This document shows, piece after piece, positions 16,307 through 25,846 of a stretch of 64,000 nucleotides of DNA (position 1 is the first letter of the stretch; each line of letters opens with the position of its first letter). Below the pieces are notes generated by a model. That model was not told the origin of the DNA, did no database searches, and worked only from the letters and a program-made list of their open reading frames with translations. The position numbers were made by a program, and so were the translations under genes. The stretch is from Rhodobacterales bacterium RIFCSPHIGHO2_02_FULL_62_130 (lineage in GTDB: Bacteria > Pseudomonadota > Alphaproteobacteria > Rhodobacterales > Rhodobacteraceae): assembly GCA_001828855.1 (NCBI GenBank), contig MHZT01000024.1, positions 1 to 64,000 of the forward strand. The letters are read 5' to 3'.

Positions 16307-17727
16307 GCGCCCTTGGCAAACTGGTGGCGATCACGCTTGTCGCCGCAGGTGCCGGATGGGCTGGCCTCAAGGCCGGAGAGGGTGGCATCACCCTCTCCGG
16401 CCTGCGGGATCTCGCGGAAATGCAGATCGCTATGCTTGTGGGCCAAGAGGCTGCCGCTATGCAGGGCCCGGATGCAACCGGACCCGTCATCTACTGGCGC
16501 CACCCGGACGGACTGCCCGAGTGGTCGGCGGTCGAAGCATCGTCCTCGGATGGTCGACCCTTCCTGCCTGTCTTCGCCAGCGAGGATTTGACGTTCGATC
16601 CGGTAGCCGTGCCCGAACCTGAGACCGCGGGCGACCGGCGCGTTCTTTACTACCGAAATCCGATGGGACTGCCCGACACCTCGCCGGTGCCGAAGCAGGA
16701 TTCGATGGGGATGGACTACATCCCGGTTTACGACGGCGAGAGCAGTGACGACGGGTCAATCACGGTCTCTCCCGGCAAGTTGCAGCGCACGGGAGTGCGG
16801 AGCACGGAGGCCGTTCTGGCACCACTGGTCGCCATATTGCGTGCGCCCGGGATCGTGACGCTAGACGAGCGACGAGTCAGTGTAATTTCGTTGCGCGCTG
16901 ACGCGTTCATCGAATCCGTGGCAGACGTGACGACCGGCAGCGTGATTGCCGAAGGTGCACCGCTGGTCACGCTCTACTCGCCAGAGATTGCGCAGGCCAT
17001 CGCGCAGTTCGTCACAGATGTGCGAAGCGAAGGGCAGCAGCGACCAGGTGCACGCCAGCGGCTGGAAAACCTCGGGATACCCGCCGAAGTGATCGACCGG
17101 ATCGCCGCAGAAGGTCAGGCAACGGTCAGCATCCCGATCATGGCCCCGCGCAGCGGTGTGGTGCTGGAGCGGATGGCGGTCGAAGGCATGATGTCCGAGG
17201 CGGGCGAGACGTTGTTCCGCATTGCCGATATCTCCACGATCTGGGTGATTGCGGAGGTGCCGGAAGCCACACTGATGGAGATCGCCGAAGGAGACGAGGT
17301 TCGGGTCAGCTTTCGTGGTCTGGCGGATGGTTCGATGACGGGCCGGATCGACGCGATCTATCCTGAGGTGGACATGATGACCCGCACCGGCAAGCTGCGG
17401 ATCGAACTGCCGAACCCCGACGGTCGCCTGCGCGCCAACATGTTTGCCGAGGTGGAGATCCGTTTGGGCGGCGCACCCGTGGTGCAGGTGCCCGAAGGCG
17501 CGGTGATTGACACCGGTGACCGGCAGGTCGTGATCCTCGATTTGGGCGAGGGGCGGTTCCGGCCCGAACCGGTGACCGTGGGTCGACGAGGCGGCGGCAT
17601 GATCGAGATCGTCAGCGGCGTGGCGGCGGGCGACGTGGTGGTCAGCACCGCGACGTTCCTGATCGACGCGGAAAGCAACCTGAACGCCGCCCTTGCTGCG
17701 CTGGCCACGCCGGAGGTGCAGCAATGA
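16303..17727 (+). CDS. cusB: CusB-type RND periplasmic adaptor protein
   Basis: 474 residues with an N-terminal membrane/signal segment. Two small heavy-metal-binding-type domains follow (about 62-92 with VIYWRHPDG, about 113-143 with LYYRNPMGL...MGMDYIPVY), then barrel-sandwich, alpha-hairpin and beta-barrel domains of membrane fusion proteins. The methionines of MGMDY are likely Cu(I)/Ag(I) ligands. It joins CusA to an outer-membrane channel. No channel gene is adjacent; the TolC-family gene at 60141 is the only candidate in the window. It overlaps cusA by ATGA. Confidence 0.9.
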   Translation: MSALGKLVAITLVAAGAGWAGLKAGEGGITLSGLRDLAEMQIAMLVGQEAAAMQGPDATGPVIYWRHPDGLPEWSAVEASSSDGRPFLPVFASEDLTFDPVAVPEPETAGDRRVLYYRNPMGLPDTSPVPKQDSMGMDYIPVYDGESSDDGSITVSPGKLQRTGVRSTEAVLAPLVAILRAPGIVTLDERRVSVISLRADAFIESVADVTTGSVIAEGAPLVTLYSPEIAQAIAQFVTDVRSEGQQRPGARQRLENLGIPAEVIDRIAAEGQATVSIPIMAPRSGVVLERMAVEGMMSEAGETLFRIADISTIWVIAEVPEATLMEIAEGDEVRVSFRGLADGSMTGRIDAIYPEVDMMTRTGKLRIELPNPDGRLRANMFAEVEIRLGGAPVVQVPEGAVIDTGDRQVVILDLGEGRFRPEPVTVGRRGGGMIEIVSGVAAGDVVVSTATFLIDAESNLNAALAALATPEVQQ

Positions 17728-20700
17728 TCGCCAAAGTTATCGCCTGGTCGGCCCGCAACATACTTTTGGTCCTGTTCGCGACCGCCTTCACCGTGGCGGC
17801 GGGCATCTGGTCGCTGCGCACCTTGCCCATCGACGCCATCCCTGACCTGTCGGATGTGCAGGTGATCGTGCTGACCGAGTTTCCCGGACAGGCGCCGCAG
17901 GTCGTCGAAGATCAGGTCACCTATCCCCTGACATCCGCCATGCTGACAGTGCCGCGCTCCCGCGTGGTTCGCGGGTTCTCGTTTTTCGGCATCTCCTTCG
18001 TCTATGTGATCTTCGAGGACGGCGTCGATCCCTACTGGGCGCGCTCGCGCGTGCTGGAATACCTCAATGCCGCTGAGGCGCGGCTGCCTGACGGGGTAAC
18101 GCCCGCACTTGGCCCGGATGCCACCGGCGTGGGCTGGGTCTATCAATACGCGTTGAAGGGCGAAAACCTGAGCCTCGCCGAACTGCGGTCTCTGCAGGAC
18201 TGGGTGATGCGCTTTGCCATCAGCCGCGCCGACGGCGTGTCCGAAGTGGCCAGCGTCGGCGGCTTCGTCAAGCAATACTCGATCACTGTCGACCCGGTAC
18301 GGATGCGGGCACTGAACGTCACCCTGTCGGAGATCGGCGACGCGGTTGCCGCCAGCAACATGGACACCGGTGGCCGCACGGTCGAGCTGTCCGAGTTCGA
18401 GTTCATGGTGCGCGGGCGCGGCTATCTGGGCGGCATCGCCGATCTGGAAATGGTGCCGATCCGCGCCGATGGCGGCGTGCCGCTGTTGTTGCGCGATGTG
18501 GCGCGGGTCGAGATCGTGCCGGATGAACGCCGGGGCATTGCGGAACTGGACGGCGAGGGCGAGGTTGCCTCGGGCATCGTACTGCAACGGGTGGGTGCGA
18601 ACGCGCTCGACGTGATCGACAACGCCAAAGCCGAGATCGCCACCATCGCCACAAGCCTGCCCGAGGGGGTGGAGATCGTGACGGTCTATGACCGCTCCGG
18701 CCTGATCCTCTCGGCCATCGAGACATTGCGCACGACGCTCTTGGAGGAAAGCATCGTCGTTGCATTGGTGACCTTCCTGTTCCTTCTGCATGTCCGCTCA
18801 TCGCTCGTCGCGATCATCATGCTGCCGGTCGGCCTTCTGATGGCCTTCGCCGCAATGCGCGCGCTTGGCATCGGGGCCAACATCATGAGCTTGGGCGGCA
18901 TCGCCATTGCCATTGGTGCCATGATCGACGCGGCAATCGTGATGATCGAAAACGCGCACAAACATCTGGAACGCGCCGAGCCGGGCGCAGACAGGGTAGA
19001 GGTGCTGATCAAGGCAGCCTCCGAGGTTGGCCCCGCGCTTTTCTTCAGCCTTCTGATCATCACCGTGTCGTTTTTGCCGATCTTCGCGCTGGAAGGGCAG
19101 GAGGGGCGGCTGTTCGGTCCGCTCGCCTTTACCAAGACCTTTGCCATGGCCGCCGCGGCCCTGCTGTCGGTTACGCTGGTGCCAGCACTGATGGTGATCT
19201 TTGTGCGGGGGCATATTGTGCCCGAACACAAGAACCCGGTGAACCGTATCCTGATTGCGCTTTACCGACCCGTCATCGCCTGGGTCCTGAAGGCACGGGT
19301 GTTCACGATCCTGCTGGCCGTGGTGGCGCTCGTCGCCACCGTCTGGCCCGCGCGCCAACTGGGGTCGGAGTTCATGCCGGCACTGGACGAAGGCACGCTG
19401 ATGTACATGCCCACCACGCTGCCGGGTCTATCCGTCACCAAGGCAGCAGAGTTGATGCAGATGCAGGATCGCATCATCAGGTCTTTCCCCGAGGTAGAGA
19501 CGGTCTTCGGCAAGGCCGGGCGCGCGCTGACGGCCACTGATCCTGCACCGACGGAAATGTTCGAGACGATCATTCAGCTTCGCCCGCGCGAGGAATGGCG
19601 ACCGGGTGTTACGATGGAATCTCTGCGCGCCGAGATGGACGCGGCCCTGCAGTTTCCCGGCGTGTCGAACGCCTGGACGCAGCCGATCCGTGCGCGCATC
19701 GACATGCTGGCGACGGGAATTCGGACCCCGGTCGGGGTGAAAGTCTTTGGCACGAGCCTTCCCGAGATGGAGCGCATCGCGCGCGAGGTCGAAGCGGTCT
19801 TGCGCGCCGTGCCCGGCACCACCAGCGCCTATGCCGAACGGGTGATCGGCGGCTATTACCTGGACATCGTGCCCGACCGCGAAAGGTTGGCGCGCTATGG
19901 CCTGTCGATCGCGGATGTGCAGGAGGTCATTGCAATGGCACTCGGGGCCGAGGCGATCACCCAGACGGTGGAAGGGCGCGAGCGTTACAACGTTGCGCTG
20001 CGCTATCCGGCGGCCTTGCGGCAAGACCCCGACGCCATCGCCCGCGAGGTTCAGATTGCCTTGTCCGGCGGCGGTACCGTGCCCCTCGGGGAAGTGGCAA
20101 AGGTGGAGCGCACGCGCGGCGCCACCTCGATCCGCACCGAGAACGGGCAGCTTGCCGTCTATATCTTCGTCGACATCGCGGGGCGCGATCTGGGCGGCTA
20201 CGTTGCTGACGCGCAGGCGGCTGTGGCGGGTGAGGTGGCCCTGCCGCCTGGCTATTCGCTGGGGTGGAGCGGGCAGTTCGAATATCTCGAACGCGCCAAG
20301 GCACGGCTTGCGATCGTGGTGCCTGCCACGCTTGCCGTGATTTTTCTGCTGCTATTCCTGAACTTCCGCAGGCTGACCGAAACCCTGATCGTCATGCTGT
20401 CGCTGCCGTTCGCGCTGGTCGGCGGGGTATGGCTGATGTGGGCGATGGGCTTCAACCTGTCCGTCGCCGTCGCTGTCGGCTTCATTGCCTTGGCAGGCGT
20501 TGCTGCCGAAACCGGGGTGATCATGCTGATCTACCTTGACCATGCTCTGGCAGAACGCCGCGCAGAAGTCGCTCGTGATGGAAGGGCCTTTACCCGCGCC
20601 GACCTGAACGCCGCGATCATGGTGGGCGCGGTAGAGCGGGTGCGCCCGAAGATGATGACCGTGGTCGCCATCATGGCCGGCCTGATGCCGATCCTCTGGG

Positions 20701-20888
20701 CGAGCGGCACCGGATCCGAGGTGATGAGCCGTATTGCCGTGCCGATGATCGGCGGCATGGTGTCGTCGACAGTTCTAACGCTTGTAGTGATTCCCGCGGT
20801 CTATGCGCTGATCAAGGGCCAACAGCTGAAATCAGCCTCAAGGAATGATAGCCAGCTTGAAGGGAAGCTGATGCACGACGTCGGATGA
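17724..20888 (+). CDS. cusA: CusA-type heavy-metal efflux RND transporter
   Basis: 1054 residues, full length for HME-RND pumps, with twelve membrane segments and two large periplasmic loops. The transmembrane helix 4 motif GGIAIAIGAMIDAAIVM with the HKHLE that follows is typical of the Cu/Ag CusA/SilA group. The methionine in RARIDMLATG matches one of the CusA metal-site methionines. It exports Cu(I)/Ag(I) by proton exchange with CusB. The codon context and ATGA overlap show a single transcript from 15495 or 15917. Confidence 0.94.
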   Translation: MIAKVIAWSARNILLVLFATAFTVAAGIWSLRTLPIDAIPDLSDVQVIVLTEFPGQAPQVVEDQVTYPLTSAMLTVPRSRVVRGFSFFGISFVYVIFEDGVDPYWARSRVLEYLNAAEARLPDGVTPALGPDATGVGWVYQYALKGENLSLAELRSLQDWVMRFAISRADGVSEVASVGGFVKQYSITVDPVRMRALNVTLSEIGDAVAASNMDTGGRTVELSEFEFMVRGRGYLGGIADLEMVPIRADGGVPLLLRDVARVEIVPDERRGIAELDGEGEVASGIVLQRVGANALDVIDNAKAEIATIATSLPEGVEIVTVYDRSGLILSAIETLRTTLLEESIVVALVTFLFLLHVRSSLVAIIMLPVGLLMAFAAMRALGIGANIMSLGGIAIAIGAMIDAAIVMIENAHKHLERAEPGADRVEVLIKAASEVGPALFFSLLIITVSFLPIFALEGQEGRLFGPLAFTKTFAMAAAALLSVTLVPALMVIFVRGHIVPEHKNPVNRILIALYRPVIAWVLKARVFTILLAVVALVATVWPARQLGSEFMPALDEGTLMYMPTTLPGLSVTKAAELMQMQDRIIRSFPEVETVFGKAGRALTATDPAPTEMFETIIQLRPREEWRPGVTMESLRAEMDAALQFPGVSNAWTQPIRARIDMLATGIRTPVGVKVFGTSLPEMERIAREVEAVLRAVPGTTSAYAERVIGGYYLDIVPDRERLARYGLSIADVQEVIAMALGAEAITQTVEGRERYNVALRYPAALRQDPDAIAREVQIALSGGGTVPLGEVAKVERTRGATSIRTENGQLAVYIFVDIAGRDLGGYVADAQAAVAGEVALPPGYSLGWSGQFEYLERAKARLAIVVPATLAVIFLLLFLNFRRLTETLIVMLSLPFALVGGVWLMWAMGFNLSVAVAVGFIALAGVAAETGVIMLIYLDHALAERRAEVARDGRAFTRADLNAAIMVGAVERVRPKMMTVVAIMAGLMPILWASGTGSEVMSRIAVPMIGGMVSSTVLTLVVIPAVYALIKGQQLKSASRNDSQLEGKLMHDVG

Positions 20889-21044
20889 AGCCTTCCCGGC
20901 GATGTCACAGCCAATGCGAGATTGCGATCCAACTCATCTAGGTGTTTCGGGAATGATCAGCCGTTGCCGACTTGGGCAGCAGCTTGAATTACTGCCAACC
21001 AAGCGGCGGACTTGGCACAGTAGATCGGTCGAATGCTGTTTAGC

Positions 21045-21362
21045 TCAGGCATTCGCTTTTTTCGCGGGCCCGCAGGATTCAGGGTCGCATTGCGCCCCTT
21101 CGGAAAGGTTCGGAACCTGCGCCTGCACGCGTCTGTTTCGTTGCCACAGCCAGACGGCACCGCCAGCCAGCGCGGCAAGGGCGATGCCGCCGCACAGGAT
21201 GACATCGAGGCTCAGACCCGCCAACCAGCCGCCACCGGCACCACCAGTGCCGACCAGACCGGCGGCGATCAAGACTGGCCAGACGACGGGCACGACCAGT
21301 GGCGCACAACAGGCAGCGCAGGCGGCAACCGTCCCGGTGATGGCAAGTTTTCGCGAGAACAT
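21045..21362 (-). CDS. MerF/MerT-like small membrane protein
   Basis: 105 residues with two or three membrane segments. The first contains a vicinal cysteine pair (AACAACCAPLVVPV), as in MerT/MerF mercury-uptake proteins, and the C-terminal tail has a second pair (CDPESC). GGAGG precedes the ATG. It is divergent from a MerR gene across a stretched promoter with a perfect dyad. No mercuric reductase is nearby, so the substrate may be another soft metal. Family assignment is tentative. Confidence 0.65.
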   Translation of the reverse strand: MFSRKLAITGTVAACAACCAPLVVPVVWPVLIAAGLVGTGGAGGGWLAGLSLDVILCGGIALAALAGGAVWLWQRNRRVQAQVPNLSEGAQCDPESCGPAKKANA

Positions 21363-21390
21363 GGAATCCTCCAGTTTGATGGCTTGCTTC

Positions 21391-21421
21391 GGCGTAGCAC
21401 TTAAAGCTACTTTAAGAGCAA
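21391..21421 (-). promoter_or_regulatory. MerR-family operator/promoter (box D)
   Basis: TTGCTC (21416-21421) and TACGCC (21391-21396) on the minus strand are 19 bp apart. The perfect 17-bp dyad CTTAAAGCTACTTTAAG (21400-21416) fills the spacer. The sequence differs from boxes A-C, so it should be read by the adjacent MerR protein (21444) and not by the CadR/PbrR-like one. Confidence 0.8.
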
Positions 21422-21443
21422 GATAAATTTTTAAGGTGGCGTG

Positions 21444-21866
21444 ATGTCCCTCTCGATCGGTCAGGCAGCAGACAAGTCTGGCTGCACACCACCCACAATT
21501 CGCTACTACGAAAGCATCGGCCTCTTGCCACCGACGCCGCGCAGCGACGCGGGCCGCAGGGCCTACGGCTCGAAGGAAGTGGCGCGGCTTGCCTTAATTC
21601 GGCGAGCTCGCGATTTCGGATTGGGCATACCGCAGGTCCGCGATCTGCTGGCTGCAGCTGAGGCTCCCGCAACGGCCTGCGTTATGGCGCGCCCGGTCGT
21701 CGAGGAACACATTCGCGCGCTGCGAGCCAAACGTGCGGAGCTGAAGGCGCTGGAAGCCGCTCTCGCTGCGATCCTTGTCCGTTGCGATGAAGGCTGCCGC
21801 GGCGGGAACCCGGGAGCCTGCGCCATTTTCGATGATTTCCATTTGCCGGGAGCTGCTTCAACTTGA
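21444..21866 (+). CDS. MerR-family regulator (soft-metal type)
   Basis: 140 residues from the ATG at 21444, which follows an AAGGTGG site (a GTG directly upstream is also in frame). A MerR helix-turn-helix ([21 protein letters not shown]) and dimer helix lead to the cysteines C79, C114, C118 and C126. The segment [13 protein letters not shown] differs from the CadR-like regulator at 14965. The spacing of cysteines recalls mercury or zinc-type MerR proteins. It is divergent from the MerF-like gene and overlaps the YnfA-like gene. Confidence 0.85.
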   Translation: MSLSIGQAADKSGCTPPTIRYYESIGLLPPTPRSDAGRRAYGSKEVARLALIRRARDFGLGIPQVRDLLAAAEAPATACVMARPVVEEHIRALRAKRAELKALEAALAAILVRCDEGCRGGNPGACAIFDDFHLPGAAST

Positions 21867-22189
21867 GGACCATCCTGATCTACGCCGGGGCGGCCATGGC
21901 CGAAATCGTCGGCTGCTTTGCGGTCTGGGCTTGGATGCGGCAGGGCGCGAGCGCGCTTTGGCTGGCGCCCGGTCTAGTCAGCCTTGCCGTGTTCGCCTGG
22001 CTCCTGACCCTCGCGCCATCGGATTTCGCCGGGCGGTCCTACGCGGCTTATGGAGGCGTCTATATCGCGGCGTCGCTTATTTGGCTTTGGGCCGTTGAGA
22101 AGCAGCGCCCCGATGCGTGGGATGTGACTGGGGGTGCAATTTGCCTTCTCGGCGCGGCAGTCATTCTTCTTGCGCCAAGGTCAGTCTGA
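21863..22189 (+). CDS. YnfA/UPF0060-family small membrane protein
   Basis: 108 residues with four membrane segments. It aligns with E. coli YnfA at EI(V/I)GCF, FVWLLTL..., YAAYGGVYI and DWTG-like positions. The start is TTG at 21863, overlapping the MerR stop (TTGA); the family's usual N-terminus begins here, so the later ATG at 21896 would remove half the first helix. The fold is like SMR exporters, but function is unproven. Fusion to a MerR unit suggests a role in metal or cation efflux. Confidence 0.85.
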   Translation: MRTILIYAGAAMAEIVGCFAVWAWMRQGASALWLAPGLVSLAVFAWLLTLAPSDFAGRSYAAYGGVYIAASLIWLWAVEKQRPDAWDVTGGAICLLGAAVILLAPRSV

Positions 22190-22269
22190 CCATTCACGCC
22201 TAACCGGCATTATGCTGTCGATGAGACTTTCGCTACTGATCGGTGCTGTTTGCTGAATCGTCCAGAGAA

Positions 22270-22782
22270 TCACACCGTCTCCGCGACAATGGATTGTCTG
22301 CACCACTGGACCACACTGGCGACATCGGTGGGCAGTGCAATTGCGTCCTCGCCAGCAAAGGACAGAAACGCCGCAAGGTTAAGGCCGTTGACACCTACAA
22401 GGACCGGAATTCCCAGATCGACCGCATCGCCAATGACGGGGATCAGACCTTTGCCCTCGGCCTCGCGCTTGCCGAATTTGTTCACAATGAGCATGTCAGC
22501 GCCCGATAGGCGTCGCTGAACCTCGGCGACTGACTGTTCAAGCGCGCCCGAGTCAAGCGTGCAGCCCCACGCGAGGTCGCCGCGATCCTCACTGATCCGG
22601 ACAACGGGACCTTGAGGAAGGATCATCAGATCCATGTCGCATTTGCGCCGATCCGGACGTTCGATATTCGACTGAACCGTTCCGGAAAGACGCAGTCCAT
22701 CCGTCTGCAGCTGTTGGGCGACGGCTGCGATGAGCGCATCGGTCCGCCCACGACCCTGAAGTGTAACGTAAGCTAGTTGCAA
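22270..22782 (-). CDS. DUF2478 nucleotide-binding-like protein
   Basis: 170 residues. The N-terminus has a P-loop-like segment (LQGRGRTDALIAAVAQQL), followed by a Cys in RKCDMD and a C-terminal Rossmann-type pattern. DUF2478 proteins accompany molybdenum enzymes and transporters. It lies directly downstream of aioA on the same strand (66-bp gap with a hairpin), so a role in molybdenum cofactor supply to arsenite oxidase is likely but unproven. Confidence 0.78.
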   Translation of the reverse strand: MQLAYVTLQGRGRTDALIAAVAQQLQTDGLRLSGTVQSNIERPDRRKCDMDLMILPQGPVVRISEDRGDLAWGCTLDSGALEQSVAEVQRRLSGADMLIVNKFGKREAEGKGLIPVIGDAVDLGIPVLVGVNGLNLAAFLSFAGEDAIALPTDVASVVQWCRQSIVAETV

Positions 22783-22809
22783 GGCTGCCTCCTCACCGGC
22801 GTGGATTGT

Positions 22810-22836
22810 GCGCCGCCGGAAACGATCCGGCGGCGC
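22810..22836. terminator. Strong hairpin between aioA and the DUF2478 gene
   Basis: A perfect 10-bp stem, GCGCCGCCGG with CCGGCGGCGC, and a 7-nt loop. In the direction of aioA transcription no T run follows, so it may reduce read-through or protect the aioBA message and not fully terminate. A T-rich stretch follows on the other strand, where no gene ends. Confidence 0.6.
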
Positions 22837-22848
22837 ATCAATTTTCTT

Positions 22849-25308
22849 TTAGAGTTCCACTTCCCACGACTTGTAGGACACCGCCGCCGAAGCCGGGGTG
22901 GCATCCGAGATTTTGCGGATGTTGGCCCATGTGTGCTTGTAGTCCGGCAGGATCAGTTCGTTGACGCCCGGGTTCACGATGTTCCCCTGGGCGCCGTTTG
23001 GCGCACCGAAGACCATGAAGGTTTCATTGCGCTTCGCCGTGGGTTCCGGGTAGGCCAAGGCCTGCGTCGCGCCCATATCGTTGTGCACCTCCACCATATC
23101 GCCCGCCTTGATGCCCAGATCGGCCATGTCGTCGGGGTTGATCTGGATGAAGGGAACCGGGAAGCGGTCCATGACAAACTCGTTGCCCTGATCGAGGAAC
23201 CAGTTCTGCCAGTTCATGTTGGCGCGGCCGTTGTTGATCAGGAAGCGGTGGTTCGCTTGTTGCTGCGCCTTGCCTGCTGCCTGCCAACCCCGCCATTCGC
23301 CCATGCAGAACAGGGCTTTGCCATCTTCGCGCCCATGACGCTTGAACACGCCGTCTTCATAAAGGCGGTTGGTCCCGACCAGTTTGCCATCGGCAAAGCC
23401 GGTCACCGGCTCCAGCACCCCGTCGTTGCCCATGGCGCGGAGGCGTTCATAGGTGACTTCGGGATTGCCTTTGTTGTAACCGTCCATGAAGGAGTCTTCT
23501 TCACTGGCCCAGTCGTAGCCTTTGAACTGGTCGGCATACTCGGTCCGGCCCTCTTCGCGCAGCACGCGTTCAAGGGCTTGCGCGATCCCGGCCGCGATCA
23601 TGCAATCGGGTTTGGCCGATCCGGGGGCGTCCATGTACTTTTCTGTCAGCCGCAGGCGGCGTTCGCCGTTCATCGATGTCAGGTTCATCTCGCCGGATTC
23701 CACCGCCGGAAGGATGACATGGGCCGCCTGGCCGATCTGGCTGTGGATGATGTCCACGTCCACGACGAACAGCCCGCCCGCATTGATTGCGCCGACGATG
23801 GCATCGACCATCTCCTCGCGCGTCGCCCCGGCGCGGGCGTCCATCGCTTCCTTCACCATGTTGGACCGCCGATTGTAGACGCGCTTGAACTCAGAGGCGT
23901 TCAGCGTGGTCTTGAAGTGGTCGTTGGCCCAGATGTGATGCACCTTGCCGCCGCCCGCGATGATCAACTGGTCGATGTAAGGAGCAGGGCGGCCGACATG
24001 GGCGTCGGACGGACGGTAGTAGCCTTCCTGGTGACCGCCCAGACGGCAAACGCCACCGCCTTCGCGGCCCACATTGCCGGTGGCAAGACCGATGTTCAGC
24101 AGGCTGCCAATGGCACGATAGTTGTCGTTGCCCCAGATGATGCCTTTCTCGTAGCCGGTCACGCATTTACGGCGGCTACCGTCTTCTTTCGGTTTGGCGA
24201 TCCATTCAGCGGCCTGAATTAGCTGCGCTTCGGTCAAACCCGTGGCTGCGGCTCCGTCGGCAAGGCTCATCTTGCAGGCGACGCGTGCAGCCTCGAACGA
24301 TCCGAGGGACGCCGGATAGGCCGAGTCTGCGGCCACTGCCACATCACCCTGGAAGGTGGACTTGGCGATGAAGTCGGCATCGACCCAGCCCTGATCGGCG
24401 ATATAGGTGAAGAGCGTGTTGTGCAGCGCGACGTCCGAGCCAGTGGTAATGGGCAGATGCAGGACGTTCTCGGCCCCTGCCACCTGTTCACAGCTGTCGA
24501 CCGTCACGGTGCGGCGCGGGTCCGAGATGACAACCTTCGCCCCGTTCTGCATGCCCTTGACCATGTGGTTCAGGAACAGGTTGGTCTGGCATTCCATCGG
24601 GTTGGTGCCGACAAGGAAGATGGTGTCGGTGACTTCATAGTCAGCGTAGTTGTAGTTCAGCTCGTCCACGCCCATGTCGCGACTGGAGTGCACCTCAGAC
24701 ATGTAGGCCGGGCGGTTGTGGATGCGGCAATGCTTGACCTTCATCGACTCGAAGTAAAGCTTGCCCGTGCCCCAGGTGTTCTCATAGCCACCGGCGGAGC
24801 CGCCATGGTCGAACATCGAGACGTAGAGGTCGTTCTCGTTGTCCTTGTCGATCACCCTTGCCGTCACGCGGGCGACCAGATCCAGCGCGTCATCCCACGA
24901 TGTCGGCTGCCAAGTGCCATAGCGCCAGACCATCGGATCTGTCAGACGCTGCTTCTGGCTGCCGGTCACATCCGAGCGCCGGTTTTCCGCCATTCGCGCG
25001 CCGCGGATTGAGCCGAGGCCCGAGTTCACCTGGCAATTTACATCCGGCTTGATTACCAAATGCACGTCGGCGCCATTCTGCTTCACGACGTTATACATCG
25101 ACGGCGCATACCAAGCTTCGGTTTCGGCGCCCTGCTGCTTGGAAAGGTCTTCGCCCATCCAGTTGCTGTCAGTTGTGCCCTGCTTTTTCAGCGGCCAAGT
25201 GTAGGCTTTGTATCCGCATCCGACGATGCAGTAGTGGCAGGTGACATTGTGCTCTTTTGCGCCTGCGGGAATGATTGGCAGGCGGTCGATGTTGCGTTTG
25301 TAAGCCAT
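22849..25308 (-). CDS. aioA: Arsenite oxidase large (molybdopterin) subunit
   Basis: 819 residues, typical for AioA. The [3Fe-4S] ligands are C24, C27 and C31 in CHYCIVGC near the N-terminus. Further family-specific motifs include CRIHNRPAYMSEVHSSRDMG and GREGGGVCRLGGHQEGYYRP. The enzyme oxidises arsenite to arsenate in the periplasm with a bis-MGD molybdenum centre and passes electrons through the Rieske subunit. It has no signal peptide of its own and is carried across with AioB. The gene is 10 bp downstream of aioB. Confidence 0.97.
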   Translation of the reverse strand: MAYKRNIDRLPIIPAGAKEHNVTCHYCIVGCGYKAYTWPLKKQGTTDSNWMGEDLSKQQGAETEAWYAPSMYNVVKQNGADVHLVIKPDVNCQVNSGLGSIRGARMAENRRSDVTGSQKQRLTDPMVWRYGTWQPTSWDDALDLVARVTARVIDKDNENDLYVSMFDHGGSAGGYENTWGTGKLYFESMKVKHCRIHNRPAYMSEVHSSRDMGVDELNYNYADYEVTDTIFLVGTNPMECQTNLFLNHMVKGMQNGAKVVISDPRRTVTVDSCEQVAGAENVLHLPITTGSDVALHNTLFTYIADQGWVDADFIAKSTFQGDVAVAADSAYPASLGSFEAARVACKMSLADGAAATGLTEAQLIQAAEWIAKPKEDGSRRKCVTGYEKGIIWGNDNYRAIGSLLNIGLATGNVGREGGGVCRLGGHQEGYYRPSDAHVGRPAPYIDQLIIAGGGKVHHIWANDHFKTTLNASEFKRVYNRRSNMVKEAMDARAGATREEMVDAIVGAINAGGLFVVDVDIIHSQIGQAAHVILPAVESGEMNLTSMNGERRLRLTEKYMDAPGSAKPDCMIAAGIAQALERVLREEGRTEYADQFKGYDWASEEDSFMDGYNKGNPEVTYERLRAMGNDGVLEPVTGFADGKLVGTNRLYEDGVFKRHGREDGKALFCMGEWRGWQAAGKAQQQANHRFLINNGRANMNWQNWFLDQGNEFVMDRFPVPFIQINPDDMADLGIKAGDMVEVHNDMGATQALAYPEPTAKRNETFMVFGAPNGAQGNIVNPGVNELILPDYKHTWANIRKISDATPASAAVSYKSWEVEL

Positions 25309-25318
25309 GATCGCCCCC

Positions 25319-25846
25319 TTACCCTTGCAGCACGTTGGACAGACGGCCGTAGATCAGCTCGTCAGCGCCTTCGGCATAGATGTCGCCCTTGTCGTCCACA
25401 CGCAGCGCGAATTGCGGCAAGTTTTGCGTGGCATGACCCCAGACCTGCTGGCCACCCTTTTCACAGTCGAAGCGCGAGAAGTGGCCCGGGCAGTTCAAGG
25501 TTTTGTCGGCAGCGTGATAGCTCATGTAAAAGCCCTTGTGCGGGCACAGGACCGTATAGGCGACGATGTCCCCATCAGGTCCGGCACCGCCTTCAACAGC
25601 GGTGCCCAATTTCAAGAGGATACCGGGGCTTTCCGCGTCAGGATAGCCGATATCCATAGGCTCGTTCACCTTGAGATCGGCGAGGTTCGCCAGTTTGGTG
25701 GACGGGTAGTCCAGCATCGCGCGCGCCGTCTGCGCCTGAGCCTGCCCTGCAGGCATGACCGTTGCCGCCGCAGCCCCTGCAACGCCGAGAACACCCCCGC
25801 GCAGGAACTGACGGCGGCCGACATCGACCAACCGGTTGCATTTCAT
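25319..25846 (-). CDS. aioB: Arsenite oxidase small (Rieske) subunit
   Basis: 175 residues from the ATG at 25844-25846, preceded by GAGGAA; the longer frame has no ribosome site. The twin-arginine signal RRQFLRG exports the folded AioBA dimer. The [2Fe-2S] ligands are C101, H103 (CPHKGF) and C119, H122 (CPGHF). Residues F106 and G121 occupy the places where some AioB proteins have a disulfide, so that disulfide is absent, as known for alphaproteobacterial forms such as that of strain NT-26. It is the first structural gene below aioXSR. Confidence 0.95.
   Translation of the reverse strand: MKCNRLVDVGRRQFLRGGVLGVAGAAAATVMPAGQAQAQTARAMLDYPSTKLANLADLKVNEPMDIGYPDAESPGILLKLGTAVEGGAGPDGDIVAYTVLCPHKGFYMSYHAADKTLNCPGHFSRFDCEKGGQQVWGHATQNLPQFALRVDDKGDIYAEGADELIYGRLSNVLQG

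Noticed and set aside
20902-21426. 174-codon plus-strand frame between cusA and the second MerR gene
   Set aside because: It runs antisense to the MerF-like gene, which has a ribosome site, membrane segments and a regulated promoter. The frame has low-complexity Pro/Ala/Thr content and no domain.
22777-24222. Long open frame (481 codons) on the plus strand opposite aioA
   Set aside because: It lies wholly antisense to a well-conserved aioA, has no ribosome site and no recognisable domain, and reflects the GC-rich codon bias of aioA.
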